Assembly (NCBI GenBank): GCA_030142905.1
Contig: JASJOG010000144.1
Span: 372,001 to 436,000, forward strand
Direction of reading: 5' to 3'
Source: Heliopora coerulea
Lineage: Eukaryota > Cnidaria > Anthozoa > Scleralcyonacea > Helioporidae
DNA length: 64,000 nucleotides
In this document: positions 22,517 through 35,100 of the stretch, piece after piece
How positions within the stretch are numbered: position 1 is the first letter of the stretch
Layout: the number at the start of each line of letters is the position of its first letter
Notes under the pieces: model-generated
Told to the model about the DNA's origin: nothing
Databases searched by the model: none
Seen by the model: only the letters and a program-made list of their open reading frames with translations
Position numbers and translations under genes: made by a program

Positions 22517-23223
22517 TACCATTACGTCAAAGTAATCGGTGAGGGGAAAGCTTGAGTGGCAAATCTAAAGTTAAAAGGGGATGCCACTTGCAAAGCCTGG
22601 AACAACAGAAAAGTGAGGCTGCGTACAATTTAAGAACACTCTAGATTTCTGATTGTAGGTATTGATAATCGGGATTTATTTCATGAATTTGCACATTCGT
22701 TGCGCTTCTTGGGAAGTGAACAGAGCTTAAGTTTCAGTCCAAATTAGTTTGTTGATGAGTGATTTTGAACGGTGGTTTGACGAGTGAAGGACTTGTCGAG
22801 CGTTTTATGATGAACGTTATTTACATTTGGATAATATGTACACTATTGTTTTATAGTCCCGCTTTTAACTTAAGTAGCGCAAGCCTTCATGTTGATATAT
22901 GGTCACATGACATGCTTGCGCACGTGAAACAATCGTGCTAAGACCGTGGTACACCGAAGAAGCTGTCAATAAATACTTCACTTTTATTTACACGATGTGA
23001 ACAGGGTGGGACCAGTTGCTCGTGATAAATTGAATTGTTCAACATATAAAACGTACAAGTGCTTCAAAGTCGTTGTAAATCATGTTATGACTTCCGAGCA
23101 GGTATTAATGCAGAAACCGGACAAAACGCTGTACTACTCGTGAATTTAGCTTTAGTCAGCGGCATTCCTTGTCGGATTACCAACAAGTCGTTGATGTTGA
23201 CATAAGTAGAAATGTTGATTTCG

Positions 23224-23445
23224 TCAATCTGTGAAGCCGGATTTCCACTCAATTGAAGGAGAATCCTTTTCAGTTCTAATCATAGAGACGAGACGAAACT
23301 CTTTGGCTCCATTAGAAATTCCATTTGACTGGCGAGGCTTGAAACTGCCTTCTTGAAGAGGATTGGCAACCTCAGTAACTTTCCTACGAAGCTTCACTGT
23401 TTTCTTATTTATTTTATTATTGATGTAGCCCGACTCCTGTATTCC
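23224..23445 (-). other. Exon-like open segment, unassigned
   Basis: Seventy-four open codons between two stops on the minus strand. The last 55 (VKLRRKVTEVANPLQEG through SIEWKSGFTD) have balanced, non-repetitive composition that looks coding. There is no ATG. Possible acceptors are AATACAG or AAAACAG upstream. I do not recognise the family. It could be a terminal exon of an unrecognised gene, a pseudogene remnant, or chance. Confidence 0.25.
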
Positions 23446-24178
23446 TCAGGGCACATATTTGCGGTCTCCACATCTGTCATCTGAATTATGACATTCGCTT
23501 TTGTTTTCTAGTGTTAAGTGCTAATTCGCCGTAGGGGTACGTCCATGTCAGGGAGTGTGTTGTTCAGATATTTGGCTTTATGTTGGGTGATTTGGCCGAT
23601 GTTGACGAACAATAGGCCACTTGCAGTAAGAACTCAGGTGATTACAATCCTCTAAAGACTGCATTCACGGAATAATAATTTAATAAAACACCGACTTTGG
23701 GTTTTCGCAACTTCGATCCCAGTAACTATACTTCGATTAGCTCTAGTAAATAGGTAATATTTTAGCTAGTCACGTGAGCAGAAAGGACTATTTATCCATG
23801 TAAAATACTTACCCATGTATTTTCTCCGAAAGCAACTTCTCCACTCAAACGACAAGGAACTGGTACAGAGAGGTTTCAACTTCATGTCAAATTTTAGCTT
23901 GGATAACGAAGCTTTAGTTTGATAAAAGTGCATAATGTTTTTGTCGGACATGCTGGATGACAAATTCATGCCGTCTAACATGACGCCCAAAAACCCAACA
24001 TTTTTAACCAAAACTTGCCTCTATCAACATGAAATTGTCTCATTATTCTTTTACTTGAAGTTTGAATGCAAAATCTGCTTTTAAACGGCGTTTTCAAGCG
24101 GACAAACAAATTCGTTCTGGTCACGTGACATTTGAACCATTTCGTCATTTTTATAAACTAACCTAAACCGTTTTATTT

Positions 24179-24525
24179 CAGATTCATCCTCAGAGATATA
24201 CGTGCATGAGCAGAAATTTTTCATGATAATCTGACACTTCCGAAGTCAACTGAAAAATGTAGACTCGAGCGGACGAGTTCAAATCCCGCTTGAGTCAAAA
24301 GTTTTCAGTTGACTTCGGTAGTGTCAGATTATCGTGAAAATTTCTGTTCGTGCATGTATATCTCTGAAGATGATTCTGAAATAGAATTGAAACATTGGAC
24401 ATCCTCTCATGGATAAGCGTTAAGCTGTCGCGAGAATATCTCGTACACTTAAGTTGGATAAAAACTCGCCTCCAATCTCTGCGGACTTGATAGCTCAATA
24501 GGTAGACCGGCGGACCGGTATCCTA
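24179..24525 (+). repeat. tRNA-derived repeat family 2, locus 2, with hairpin
   Basis: Arms 24179-24256 and 24302-24380 are reverse complements around a tRNA-like remnant (GAGTTCAAATCCCGCTTGAGTC). The right arm continues as the same body seen at 11950-12130, and a second tRNA-like head (TAGCTCAATAGGTAGACC, CGGACCGGTAT) follows at about 24485-24523. This indicates head-to-head plus tandem copies of one SINE-like family. Confidence 0.65.
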
Positions 24526-25756
24526 AACCCATTTGTCGTTCGTTTTGTTTGATATCGTGGAAATCTGAAAGTCGCAACCACCACTCTTTTTGGATTTAGG
24601 AGAGATCAGGAGACGCCATTCACGAGGTGTCATTATTTTTTATTTGTTGATGTTTAGAATACTCTAGAACACAACTGAAAATCACGTTTCTCTTATATAT
24701 TTACTACTTTGGCCGTAATTTTTTTATCAACTCCCAGCTGCAGCTTTTTGACGAATTTCCGCCAAACTTCCGGCACGTGAGGAGAAACCTAACACGTTAT
24801 GGACTTCATCAAGCGATGTGTGAAAGATTAAAAATGGTCTTTTAGATAGAGTTTTTTGTATTTTTGTTAAGCAGTTTTAGTATTTATTTTTCTTTAGGCA
24901 GGTAGTTTTTACTTCGGCTTCGTCAAGTGCTAGAAACGGCATCTCATATTCTCATTTCTGTTCGGACAAATCATCTGACGTTGAGGTCGATTTAGTCTCA
25001 ACAATCATTATATCCTCGACTTGACTTTCAACAACCTTGATGACAGTTTAGAATAGAATCAACAACCCACAACCTGTAGTTACAGCAAGTGATTGTACAA
25101 AAAAGAATTGGCGGCTTGTACGTTCAGCAATAATCCTTTTCGCGCAGTAAACATTTCTTGCTCAAGTATAGGAACGTAAGGTTTTGCTAAAGATTAAATC
25201 TGGTAAAAAGAACCTCTGACCTTCTTAATTCATGTTAACGTGCTAAACATTTTTAACTGATATCCAAACCTGTTATAGTTTGCAAAGCATTGTGGTTAAA
25301 TGAACAGCACTTGTCTTTATGTAACATTAAAATACGAGAAGAAGTACGTTATCGAATTCTGAGCACGAGGCGAGTAAAACACGTGCTACGAGTTTTTTAA
25401 ATGACTCCTAACACGAACCTCTTGATACTCTAAAGAAAGTTCGAAAATTGTCTTTTGAGCTGCAAGAATTTGAGGAGAAAAGTAAGCGTGTTTTTATCAC
25501 ATTTGAAGACAATTCATGGTTAGAATTTTTCTTTGTATTTTCCTCATGATTAATGAGTTTGAGATATTTAGCACTTATTAACTGAGGACGAAGTGAATAT
25601 TGTTGTATAATCTTCGAGACGAAGTCGAGGGAGTCATTCAACAATATTCACTGAGCCTTGGGCAAATAATTGTTTCAGTAAAATGGCATAGGTTAATCTT
25701 GGAAAGAGAGTGGGAGGTAACAAATTCAACACAAAAATTAAGACCTAGTCCTGTGG

Positions 25757-26196
25757 CTAACTCGAAGCTTCTGATAACTGTATTTCATTGGGAGGAACAG
25801 AGTTCAACTGCACATCAACCACTTGCGTGTTTGCTATAACGACACTGTCTTCATCAGGCAAGCTCGCCCTTTTTGTGGAACTTTCCGCGTGACCATCGAG
25901 GGACTGTGGTGACTTAACCGTGGAAGAGTCGTCAGTTGAAGTAGGTTCATCGTACATTGCGTCGTTAATCTTCCCGATGCTGGGTGTTGTGAGGTCCAAC
26001 ACGGTGTCATGGCCATGTTGTTGTTGTTTATCTCCCATTTCTTCATCGCCAAGTTTGTACGTCATCCTGTTACGAGCGAGAACATCTTTTGGCATCAACC
26101 AGTGTACTATGAACATCAAGCAAAAAGCAGCGACTGACGTTCCGCCGGTGGCAAGGAAAGCCGCATCGTAGGAGCCTGAGATCTCAGTTATCCAAC
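25757..26196 (-). CDS. Gene B exon 5 (TM12 and short tail)
   Basis: After TTTCAG: WITEISGSYDAAFLATGG, the last helix, then a hydrophilic tail with GKINDAMYDE, TSTDDSSTVK and the end LSEASS. No tandem repeat. Confidence 0.92.
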
Positions 26197-29100
26197 CTGA
26201 AATGAAAAATGAGACGATGGGATTTAATGGTCACACCATCGCAGGTTGGCACACCATTTCTAACTTCCCACCAGTTGAGTCCGGGTCATTGTGCGCCGAC
26301 CAACAAAGCATTTCAACGGCGATTATAAAGTTAAGTTCAGTCCAGTATATAGGGAGAACGCAAAGAAAACAAATTCCGAATAACAGCATCTCATAAATCT
26401 ACAGTTTGAGTCAAAAGATATGGTGATGTGGAAAAATGTGTTGAAGGTGACATTTCGACTCCTGCAAAGTCAACATAAATTTAAGTTTGATATTGACATA
26501 GTGACAGAGCCGAAATATTTGCTTTAACACGTCTGTGGTCTTGGTTTTTTTAACCCAGATTATGGATTTACAAGATATTGTTCTTTGGAAGTTATTTTAT
26601 TCCTTAGGTTTTGAAATCGTCGGTTAAAAAGCCAGGTTAACAAACATACGTTAAGCTCACTATCGCTTAGCTGTTGAAATCCATTAATTCCCAAGTAATA
26701 AGTTCCAAATCTCAGACTTAGTTTGCTTGTGGGTTCATGGTTTCATAGTAGCAGAGCTAGCTCCATGCTGTTGTCTGGTTAAAGTTAAATTGGTCCCATG
26801 TGTGATGAATGTTGTCTAGTTTAACTATTCTAAACACCGAAGCTTTTTACCGGGTACACCCAAGTTTCCTTCTGCAGTAACACCGCGCGGACGCAAGAGG
26901 GATGGTCCTTACTGGACCTCTAGGGAAAACAGGTTAGTTATTGCTGATGGGGTTATCCTGAATGATTTTAAATAAGTAAGCTACGGCAAGAGGTCTTCCT
27001 TCACTCTTCAGATGACAGGTTTTTCCATTTTCACCTAAACTTATGAGAAGTCAATATGGCATTAAGATGACCTAACTCTCATAACTTTGGTAGTCATAGT
27101 CGATTTCTTATTATGTCTTGAAGGACTTAAGAGCTTCAGCCTGCTTTTGTAATCTTAGTAGCCTCGTACTTAACTTTGTCATATAGTTCAACTATACTTC
27201 TCTTGTTGACTTCAAAGGATTATCACCTTGTTCGTCTCCACTACCTTTAAAGGGAAGAGGTCAGGACTTATCGAGCAGAACTTTACGGCAAATCATTGAG
27301 AAATTATTTTCCTTGGAAAGAATCCAAAATTTTCAAAAATATTTCTACTTCCAGAGAGGCAAGAGTTGGAGAGCCTTAGTAACTTTTAACTAAACTGTTG
27401 TCCCATATTCGAGTAAGGGCCATCCCTCTTGAGTCTAAGTACTTCAACAGGAGGTGGACGAAATACCTGAAGAAAACCTGCAGTACTTGGTTGAGTCTAA
27501 ACTGGACAACACCCTTCTGGTGTAACCAAGGTTACTGTAATCGACGATTGCACTGAGCAGGAATCGAAGCTTAATCGCAGAGGTGAAAGACACGTGAACT
27601 ATCACTGTTCCAGAAACCTGTGTTTGTCCGGACGTTTCACCGTTTTTCTCCCCCCTTCCAAGCATTTCACACGGGGCTCGTCTAACCGTGAACTCACCTG
27701 CAATGGGAGGGCCAATAAACGAGGTAATAGCCATGCAGAAGAACTTTATGCCCAAGCCAGACGAGATATTGTCACGACCGACCACATCGTTCACGGCAAT
27801 ACCTTGGAGAAGGACGTAACAGCCATCAAAAATACCAAAGGAGATCATATATATAACGAACCCAGTGAAGTTGGTGATTAGCGGTACCAGGAAGTCAGCG
27901 ATGCCCATGAAGAGAAAAGACATTTGGTAAAGGTAGAGACGATTGACCCCCGGACGGTCGGACAGTCTACCAAAGAACAGTCGACCGAATATCGAGCCAA
28001 CGGACAGTAATCCAACTAGGACGGAGGAACGCTTTTTAGAAACATTCAACTCCTGTGCGTAGCCTGGCTGCAGGAACAGGAAAATAAGATAATTCAGTCA
28101 TTATTTTTGAGGAAACCGTTGTGGACTCGTAGACAAGGTTTGAAATTGGTGTAATATGGAAATTGGAGAAGAAGGAACATGCACGGTGTACAGCTCCTAT
28201 GTCAAGTAGTCGAATGACTCGAAGTTCAAGCAACTCTTTTTAAATTCCAGGTTTGGAAATGTGACCATTAAAAAGCTCTTGTTCTCTTGTTGATTACATT
28301 TTCAAGAAGGATCATAATTGGCCACGCTACTGGACGTCTCACTGTAATTATATTTGGGGTTACTTTATTGTAATTAAAGTTTTTTTATTTCTCGGTGTTC
28401 AAGTGTGTTAACTTAATGCAGCTTGAATTGAAAAAAAAAAGGAAACTTTGATATCATCTAGAAGCAAATTGTACTACAAATTCATCATACTAGTTCAATA
28501 ATAAATAACTCGGAAACGAAACTTACCACGTAAACAAAGGGCACAAAATAGCCCAACGTGAACGTGCTCACTGCAATACATAGGAAAACGAATGTACGAT
28601 TTTTCAAAATGCTGAAATCTAGGATCGTCGTCTTCGGTTTTTCATGTCCTTTTTCTCCCTCACCGTTGCACTGGTTGGAAGACGACGCAGGCACTCGGTA
28701 CACTAGGGCTGCCAGTGTTGGGATGAGGAGAAGGCCAGCGAAAATACGAGCCGCGTTTTTCCATCCAAATTGCAAGATGAGTATCTCTATGAGAGGCCCC
28801 ACGGCCAAGGTACCGACACCACTTCCTGCTAACGCTATTCCAGTCGCTGTAGCTAAGTACCTACAGGTGAAAGAACGATAGGGACAATCAGGATAAAAAA
28901 TCCAGAAACAATTTTTTGTTACGCTGGACACAAAATGGGTTTAGCTTATTATAAAACTTTCGTTATAATCCTGGGGACGGTTGTTCATAGCACGATTAGC
29001 GCTAATCTACGATTACCAGTTAATCTGTTGTTTTGGTTTCGTTTATTTTGCTTGAAAAGCCTAGGGCAGATTTTACAGCTTTAAACTTTTTTGTGTGCAC

Positions 29101-32100
29101 CCGAAATGAGTTCAAGAAAATTCCAACTTTTCTCAGCAGCAAGATTAGAATTTGTACACAAAATTTTCGCTAATCCTGAATTTTAGCTAATCTCCTTTTG
29201 TGAACAATCGGGCCCTGGTGTTAAATTACATGCTACAGTGGGAGAACTTCATTCAAGTAGTCTGCTGGTCTTTCCCATTTGCCACGAAGGTGCCAAAACG
29301 TTTCTGTAGTTAACTGCTGTTAGGGGCGTGGTGAGGGAGGTGGTGGGTGCAATCGCATCCTCTTTGGATCCAAAATAAATAAACAATTCAGATCGAAAGC
29401 ATTTTAAATGTTCTGCCCATTCGCAGGACGTTAGCTTGCTGTTGCGTCTCAGGAAGCACCCGAAATAATCTGAGAGACAAAATGACACCCTCCTTTTTGC
29501 AATATCTTGCATAAGCTCTTGGCTGTTTTTTGTTGAAAGACATGTTAAACTGTCGATATTTGCACCAACTTGTTTGTCCTAGGTCCGTGTTGAAATTAAA
29601 GCAGGCTGCAGGTGACTCACTGCATGAACGAATGCTTTAATGATTTCATTCAACGGTGCCGTGGTGGTTTTGCACAAGACGTGAAGATAGCAACTATCAC
29701 AAGGCATCGGGGAAATGCTTCTTGCAAACATAACCATTACTTCGCCCATCCCATGCGGTGATAAAAAGTTTGAACGTAATAATTCGATTTAACACCGGGG
29801 TCGTGAACTGACTTACAGGAGCGCTGGGGAAGGGGCAGCACATTCGCCATAGAGCGCCCATATTATCTTTTGACCTAAATATCTGACTACGTGGGAAAAG
29901 GTTAAGGAAATGTAGAATAAGTAACATTAACGGCAAGAGCACAGTGATATCAATGCAACAACTGAATATGATTTTTGGTAGACCTGGTTGTACTTTGAAG
30001 GAATTAACTAAAATAGGAACGCGTATTATTGCATAAGTGTACTAATTGGTTTTGCCTTGTGATTCTGTATCAACCATTCGTAATTAAATCTGTTATTTGA
30101 TCTGGTGTGATAATCGATTCCTTATGACCTTTTATCAGTTGACGACTTTGCCATTGTTTATCAATGGTGACATCTATGACGCCTGTTTATTTTTGGGATT
30201 TGTCAACCGATTCTTAGGAATCCAAACAGCCTTTGAATCTTTACCACTGCATGAGCTGAAACATTCACCCAGAGGGTTGCAAGGAAGTCATATCGAGAGA
30301 GCACGTTTAACATCTGCTGTGCTGAAACATTTTCCCTTGGGTTGCAACGAAATCATGTCGGGAGAATAATATTTTTAGCATCACACCTGTCGCATAACAT
30401 CTGAAATCCGTAATCTGCAGGCTAGATTCGATCGTCTTTTGGCTTTGAGTCTCTCGCTACATCCCTAGTACTGAAATTAGGAAGAACCTATTTCAGTTTT
30501 TGCATCCTAAAGATGTTCGATTGAGAATCAAACAGGCACCTGATGAGCAGACGACAAAAAAGCCTTTTGTGCAATTTTGAAGTGTGTAATTTAACTGCTA
30601 AATATACTGTATACACAACTATTGGTACATTGCCCACAGTTGGTCTGGTTAGCAGCAAGGCCCCATAAAAAAAGCGTCAGTTTGTCATCCTTGTGACTAG
30701 AGAAGTGTGATGCGGAAGGGCGGATTTTTGTTTATTTTAAATTCCTTTTCACCATAGAAATATCAAATAGAAAGCAATCTAACCAGTGTTCACACAGGTA
30801 TTTCATGTATAGAAGTCGGCAACCGTCGAATTCCGTCAGCTACATTCCAATTCAGCGCCTCCTGCTCATATGAAGCCTTTTAATTTTGTCTTGAAATGAT
30901 AAACATGGCCTAAATTTACTGTTTACACAACTATTGATACACTGCTCACAGTTGGTCTGGTTAGCAGCAAGGCCCCATAAAAAAAGTGTCGGTTTGTCAT
31001 CCTTGTGACCAGAGAAGTGTGATGCGGAAGGGCGGATTTTTGTTTATTTTTAATTTCTTTTCACCATAGAAATATCAAATAGAAAGCAATCTAACCAGTG
31101 TTTACGCAGGTATTTCATGTATAGAAGTCGGCAACCGTCGAATTCCGTCAGCTACATTCCAGTTCAGCGCCTCCTGCTCATATGAAGCCTTTTAATTTTG
31201 TCTTGAAATGACAAACATGGCTCAACGTCAGTAAAACTGTTTTTCTTTTTTTAATGATATTTTCCCTCTTTTTTTAGTTGTTTGGTAACCTTCTGTAACC
31301 TTTTCCAACGTCATCTCCAGTACTATCGTTTCAACATTCACTGGCCATGATCTACGCTAAAATGAGCGCTATTTCGTTACTGGTAGGTGGGAATACGGCA
31401 CCGCTAATGAAATTTTGAGAAATAGAAATAATGATACGGGCCCAAATTACGATGCGAGTGGGAATGATAAACGAATGGGCGTTTTTTCGGATTATTTATT
31501 TTATGAAGTCTGATCAATTTTGCGCTTTGCAGGAAGATATTTATCTGATAGCTAGGCCTTAGCACCAGAAGTATTCATCAGTAATATTTGTAATATTGTA
31601 TTAATAGCCCATATTTTTTCTTTGCCTGTTAGTATCGCTGTCTTCTGTAATTTAATCATTTTAGTGATCTGATGATGACTAAGATCTAGTCGAAACGTGG
31701 AATCTCCAATAAAATGATTTCACTGCTTGGAGTTACAAATGTTGTTTATTTAATTAAAATACTGAGTGCTTCCAGTGAATTTTTAGCAGGAGTTTTTTGT
31801 TTTGTTTTGTTCTTATTCTCTACTTCGTTCTAATAGAGAAGGCAGCTGTAAGAGTCCACACTTTGGCACTGCATGTTCGGAGGGAAACAGTATGAACTCA
31901 GAGCAATGAAAAACCGGAGTACATGAAGAACAATGTGTTTTCAAAACAAACGAATAGGCAATACACTAGACTTCGCATGCTCTTTACATATTGTTATGCC
32001 AAGAGTTTCTCTCCCGGCTTAAAAGGGCCCAATGTATAATGTCCAGAACGCAGCTCCAGTACAGGTAATAGTTCGCTTGCCTTGCAAGACCGTGGAAAAG

Positions 32101-35100
32101 TGAAAACGGTTGGGACCGTTGAGAACATAAACATCGACATTCTGAGGTTTTTCTTAGGGAAGGGCTCGTCGGCTTACCTTGAAAACCAATAGGGGAGCGA
32201 GCGAAGTGTTGGAAGAAAACACAAGGACGTTCCAGCTCCGTACACGATGCCAAATGTGAAGTAAAGAATGTAGAGATTGTTTGCGAACGACGACGCCAGC
32301 ATTCCAACGACAGTGAGTAAGCCACCGAAGAACCCAATTACTCGGCAACTATACTTTTCACACAAAGCAGAAGTCACTGGCGCAAAGAGAAACATGTTGC
32401 CGAGAGCGAGGGAAGATACCCAACCTAAAAGTAAAGGGGGAAAAATGCAAATTTTTCAGTGCAAAAGTTACTCGTCATTTACTGTTTCAACATCTGGAAG
32501 GCTGATCCGATCCAAGGTGTATGCCAGGTCTATGTCTAATCGTTTGACATGAAACTGTCCGAAGACGTAGTTAAAGTATACTAGTAAATTAGCTGGACTA
32601 AGTGAAATTGCATGAAAGCTTTTGCTGTTTTTCTACGCCACGTAAGTGATACTAGAAGGTAAAGAACCTCTTGTGCTCTTCTCAAAGTATTAAAAAAAGT
32701 CATGACGTGTCGTTGGGAACTAAGAAGATCAAGCCTAAGTTTCCGTCATTTTGTCAAGTTTTTTAAGTAAAATACACCGTGCTGCTGGACTCTTGGACGA
32801 TCACGAGACTGCAAGGGGGGGGGGGGGGCGGATTAAATGAGCACGAGACCCCTGGCGCATTCTGAGATTGTCTTAAGTTGCCCGATTCCGTAGGAATAAC
32901 AGACATCATACAAAAACCTTTTAAAGAAAAAATAAACGAACGAACACTTGCATGTGGTCTCTAAAGAAAGGCTTAAGGACACGGAACTTCCAAATGTTCA
33001 GCTTTTTAGCTCATATCGGGGACGGCGGAGCGGAATTTCGAGTAGGGGGCTTGAGATAAAAATATATCATTTTGTATGCTCCGGGAAATTTCACAACAAG
33101 TGTTCTAAAACGTAGTTGTTTCAACATTACATTTGGAGAAAAGTGGGGGGCTACAGCTCCCGCAACCCCCGGGCTCCACCGTCCCTGCATATCTCTGCAA
33201 CTCACGAGACCTTCGACAAACGTGGAGGCTACCGCGTCCGCTCAGATTCTTGGGGTGGAATGGGGGTTGCACTCAAACGGACGTCCAGCGGCCTCAACCT
33301 CCGAAACCCGTTATGGAAATGAGCGGCTGTTAACCCTGTAGTTTTATCTATGCTTATGCTTTTCCCTTTAAGAGAGATGTAGTTCAATCCATTACCTGTA
33401 ACATACTTGATCGCGTGTCAACGGGAGGGATGCCAATTCTGGTGATTATGTCTTTGTTCCAACTGTGCCTCAAGCTTTGAACAGGCAAATTCCGTTTAAG
33501 TGTACGTCCGAACCAAACCTCAATCGGCAAGTTTTTTGTACATGACCAAGTTTTCCTTGACAAGGAACCTTGCTCAAAAGCTGGTCATGCCAGCTTTGGA
33601 AAAAGGCGACTTGTCAAGGGAAACTTGGTTGTGTGTATGGAGCTTTAACCAATATGCCGTAAAAAATTCGCAGCTCACACGGACTTTCACCCTCGCGTTC
33701 CGAATAAGGAACATGGATTTGCTCGGCTGCAGAAGCGGATTGCTGAGCGCAGTTGAATCAATCGTTTAGTGAAGTATCCTTTAGTCTTCTGTTGATCTTC
33801 AGGGGCAATTTCGGAAATACAAGACTGGGCATTTGTCACGGAATAAGTAACTCAGTTTACAGTTCACCATGCTGGACGACATGTTAATGCAATGGGCTAT
33901 CCAAAACAACCAAAAATTGTGTTTCAGTGATTGGCACTCTTACCGCTTTTGATCATGATTACATTACTTTGCCATCCACCTTCGTGGATTTTGTAGCACG
34001 AGACATATTCCTGCTGAACAAAACTTCCCTACGGGATTTTAAAATTTAAGCATGGAAACCTATCTACCATCAGAAATGATAAAAAATGTTAGCTGTTTCA
34101 AAAACAGCGAATATTTATTCCTCTTACTGTGCGAGAGCAATTGGTTTCATTTGTAATACACCTTTTGCTATTCATTACCAAAAAAATATGCTATTATTAA
34201 CGCCACCCTTAAACTCATTAATGCAAAAATGCATTCATTTTATTCAATCGACATTCGTTTGCGTAGATACGCGACCATTTGTATCAAAAGGCACTCTAAA
34301 ACGCCAACAGACGACCAATAACATTCTAATACACATTAGGGGTAATTAAACTTTCAACTACCCAAGATATTTCTCTTGCGTAATTGAAATTTTGTTATCC
34401 CCTAATGTATAGTAGAATGGTGTTAATGGTCGTCTGTTGGCGCTATGGAATGCCCTTTGATGCAAATGGTTGCGTATCTACGCTAGTGGATGTCGATTGA
34501 ATAAAATAAATGTATTATTGTATTAATGAGTTTGAGGTGGGCTTAAATGATAAAATATTTTCTGGTAATGAACAGCAAAAGGTGTACTCACTGTAGTTAC
34601 AAAACTGAAGAGCTTGCTTTTAGCTTTTCTCCGATTTTATAATTCTAGCCATATATTAATTACCAAAGATTAGTCTCCAAAACCGCGAGAGATTACAAGA
34701 GTTTTGTCTGTTTTTGATTTTGCTTCCCTCGTTCGACGTAACTATTGATTCTTTCCTGTGCCAACGTCTCCATTTGACGAGTAAAATCGTCTGGCGTTGG
34801 ACAGGATAAACTAACTGAAATCCTAACCGAACAGAATAGTTTATTCGTCAAGGGAGGACCTCAGTCGAGAAAGAGTTGAACCCCTAACTAAACCCTGGGG
34901 TAATCGAATTCAACACCTCGATCAACACTCCTCAATATTGTTGAATGCATTGTTGAGCGATGTCAAACAAATGTTCTACTTTTCGTTCCACACCAATGCA
35001 TCGTTTCTATTGTTACAGAAAATTTAATTCGAAAATTAAGATCTTGTAAATAACTCGTAATATAAACTAATAAACAAGACAGAAGTATGGTGATATTTCC

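Larger units (their letters stand above)
21516..25756. other. Intergenic region between SLC16-like genes A and B
   Basis: About 4.2 kb. Contains an AT microsatellite (22494-22516), an open exon-like segment at 23224-23445 (minus), the tRNA-derived repeat locus 2 (24179-24525) and a small inverted repeat near 25585-25655. Its part near 25756 should include the 3' UTR of gene B. No further gene is recognised. Confidence 0.55.

Noticed and set aside
24960..25060. Short minus-strand coding-like segment ending DDLSEQK
   Set aside because: Only about 30 open codons, a stop directly upstream, no acceptor site and no resemblance to the SLC16 tail.
30599..31222. CRISPR-like array
   Set aside because: Two long adjacent direct copies without short regular spacers in a eukaryotic intron; a simple tandem duplication.
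32815..32828. Long G run as a possible quadruplex or regulatory element
   Set aside because: A homopolymer of this kind is prone to assembly error. No surrounding conserved structure.
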